Origin: Thermoplasmata archaeon
GTDB taxonomy: Archaea > Thermoplasmatota > Thermoplasmata > Lutacidiplasmatales > UBA184
DNA length: 15,061 nucleotides
Assembly: GCA_021823085.1 (NCBI GenBank)
Contig: JAKAPG010000018.1
Span: 1 to 15,061, forward strand
Reading direction: 5' to 3'
Of this stretch, positions 13,939 to 15,061 are shown piece by piece; the stretch's first letter is position 1, and the number at the start of each line of letters is the position of its first letter. A program made the translations under genes and the position numbers. The notes under the pieces are model-generated. The model ran no database searches. It was not told the origin of the DNA and was given only the letters and a program-made list of their open reading frames with translations.

Positions 13939-14475
13939 CTCTGCCGGCGACCCGAGTGGATCTCGAATGAGCCTCGGTAGGCCGAATGCATGGTCGGATT
14001 TCGAGGATCGTACGGGGGTATGGAACCCTCGGCCTCCTGCTCTCGCCCGTCGCCCGCTCCGGCGATGGCCGCGGGGATCGGGCCCGGCCGGGATCCAGAT
14101 CGCGCGTTCAGTACACCCTCTCGGAGCAACATGAGCCGCGGGGGGCGAGGTGGATCGGCGCCGTCACCGCGTCGGCGCCCCAATCCCCCGCGCGATGTGG
14201 ACCCGTGACGGTGGGGCGGCCGGCCCGAACCTTCGAGCCCATCGGGCCCGGCGGAGGTGCCGGCGCGAGGAGATCTCGCCCCGCTTCTTTCCGCCAGCAC
14301 CCAGCCTCACCGGTGCGGTTCGAAACCGGGGGCGGCGTGACCTGAAGACCCCGGATGCTCGCCCCCGCGGGCGGCCGGACGACTCCCGGGTCCCGGGAGA
14401 ACGGGTATCGGTCCCTCCTTCGTAACCCTGCGCCCTCCGACGACCGACGCACCCCGTTCGCCCGGGCGTCTCCGT
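13939..14475. other. Intergenic region, no convincing gene
   Basis: About 540 bases between the surface protein stop and the promoter of the zinc-finger protein gene. Open frames here are Arg/Pro/Gly-rich on both strands and show no domain. The stretch contains a perfect 17-base inverted repeat (14383-14399) and a small hairpin (14316-14328). Confidence 0.5.
14383..14399. repeat. Perfect inverted repeat CTCCCGGG-T-CCCGGGAG
   Basis: The 8-base arms are separated by one base; as RNA the stem would be 6 pairs with a 5-base loop. It lies about 77 bases beyond the stop codon of the leftward-transcribed surface protein gene. There is no T-tract. A terminator or a binding site for a dimeric protein are both possible. 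Confidence 0.45.
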
Positions 14476-15061
14476 TCATGCGCGGTCGTGCCTCTTCCGG
14501 CGAGCATACGCCCAGGCGGCCAGGACCAGCAGTCCCAACAGTGCGATCAGAGACAAGATCGTGTCCGTTCCGACCCCGGCAAGGGCCGGGGGAGTGCCCG
14601 AGGATGGGGCGGCGATCTGGAGCGTGACCGTGGAGTTCCGAGACCGGTTCCCCAGGGTGACCTGCCCCGTGATCGTGACGCGGCCCGACCCGGAACCCGC
14701 GTGGAACGTGACCTGGGACGCGTTCGAGGCGTTCAAGGTCCCCAGGCCGACCGGGTCCGTTCCCCACGAGAACACTTCGTCCAACGTCGGGCACGCCACC
14801 GGGGCGCAGGACGTAGCCAGCGAGAGGCCGACCGAACCCCCTTCGGCGACCGTGGTCGCGGACGCCGCGATCGTCAGGGACGTCAGGTTCGGGTACAGGA
14901 CCGCGATCGACGCGAAAGCGGTGAGGGAGATCGGGCCGTCCCGGGCCAAGAGCGACACCGACAGCGCTCCGGCCCTCATCCCAGCGGTAAGGTTCACCGA
15001 GCCCCCGTAGGAGCGGCTGAGACGGGCCAGCGTGTCGTTGATGGTCCAGGTGTAGAGATCG
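14476..15061 (-). CDS. C-terminal part of a secreted, membrane-anchored surface protein (partial)
   Basis: The frame is open from the right edge of the window (DLYTWTINDTLARLSRSYGG) to the stop at 14476, so the N-terminus and signal peptide lie outside; the internal GTG at 14997 is not the true start. About 195 residues are visible. They form two Ig-like beta-sandwich units, each opened by an aromatic W strand (LYTWTINDT, then VFSWGTDPVG), with N-glycosylation sequons such as NDT, NLT, NAS, NRS and NST, and two Cys in SCAPVACP that may form a disulphide. A linker APSSGTPPALAGVG precedes the single membrane helix (TILSLIALLGLLVLAAWAYA) and a basic cytoplasmic tail RRKRHDRA. The plan matches the surface protein at 3144-5213, although the repeats differ. 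Likely an envelope structural or adhesion protein. Confidence 0.82.
   Translation of the reverse strand, partial: DLYTWTINDTLARLSRSYGGSVNLTAGMRAGALSVSLLARDGPISLTAFASIAVLYPNLTSLTIAASATTVAEGGSVGLSLATSCAPVACPTLDEVFSWGTDPVGLGTLNASNASQVTFHAGSGSGRVTITGQVTLGNRSRNSTVTLQIAAPSSGTPPALAGVGTDTILSLIALLGLLVLAAWAYARRKRHDRA

Noticed and set aside
14311..14340. tRNA-like T-loop sequence (GGTTCGAAACC)
   Set aside because: Only three pairs form in the T stem, and no acceptor complement, D arm or anticodon arm is found upstream at the right distance. It is a small hairpin, CGGTT-CGA-AACCG at 14316-14328.
14108..14794. 228-codon minus-strand frame overlapping the right-hand surface protein gene
   Set aside because: It has no hydrophobic or domain features and conflicts with the sequon-rich frame that ends in a membrane helix.

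Overview
The window is GC-rich and gene-dense and reads as an archaeal chromosome, probably a high-GC member of the Thermoplasmatota. That placement is inference. It rests on secreted beta-sandwich proteins rich in N-glycosylation sequons and ending in one C-terminal membrane helix plus Arg tail, on AT-rich TATA-like islands placed for leaderless or short-leader transcripts, and on small Cys4 zinc ribbons fused to other domains. I see no rRNA, tRNA, CRISPR array, transposase or phage gene.

Layout from left to right. The 3' end of an unidentified + strand gene (2-112). A minus-strand two-helix membrane protein with a PH-like cytoplasmic domain (364-1017). A + strand pair, a four-helix membrane protein (1714-2253) overlapping a TetR-family regulator (2192-2803), behind an AT-rich promoter. 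A + strand cell-surface pair, a large secreted multi-domain protein (3144-5213) and a processive family-2 glycosyltransferase of the cellulose-synthase type (5263-7182). A minus-strand membrane protein with two PH-like domains (7286-8368). A + strand GNAT acetyltransferase (8560-9264). A third small minus-strand two-helix/PH-like protein (9286-9750). A minus-strand MntA-HepT toxin-antitoxin operon (10601-11035 and 10227-10604, ATGA overlap). A large minus-strand multi-domain membrane protein with an N-terminal zinc finger, an extracytoplasmic segment resembling the GIDE/BAM domain, and three tandem two-helix/PH-like modules (11622-13892). The C-terminal part of another minus-strand surface protein (14476-15061, cut by the window edge).

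The most unusual theme is the repeated module of two membrane helices plus a PH-like beta domain with a central W-x-D/E-h motif. It occurs in four separate minus-strand genes within 14 kb, as a single copy, as a single copy plus an extra soluble domain, and as a triplicated form joined to a zinc finger and a GIDE-like domain. This looks like a locally expanded, poorly described envelope protein family. Several intergenic stretches (1034-1638, 9751-10226, 11036-11621, 13893-14475) carry no convincing gene but do carry inverted and direct repeats, the richest being 11289-11454.
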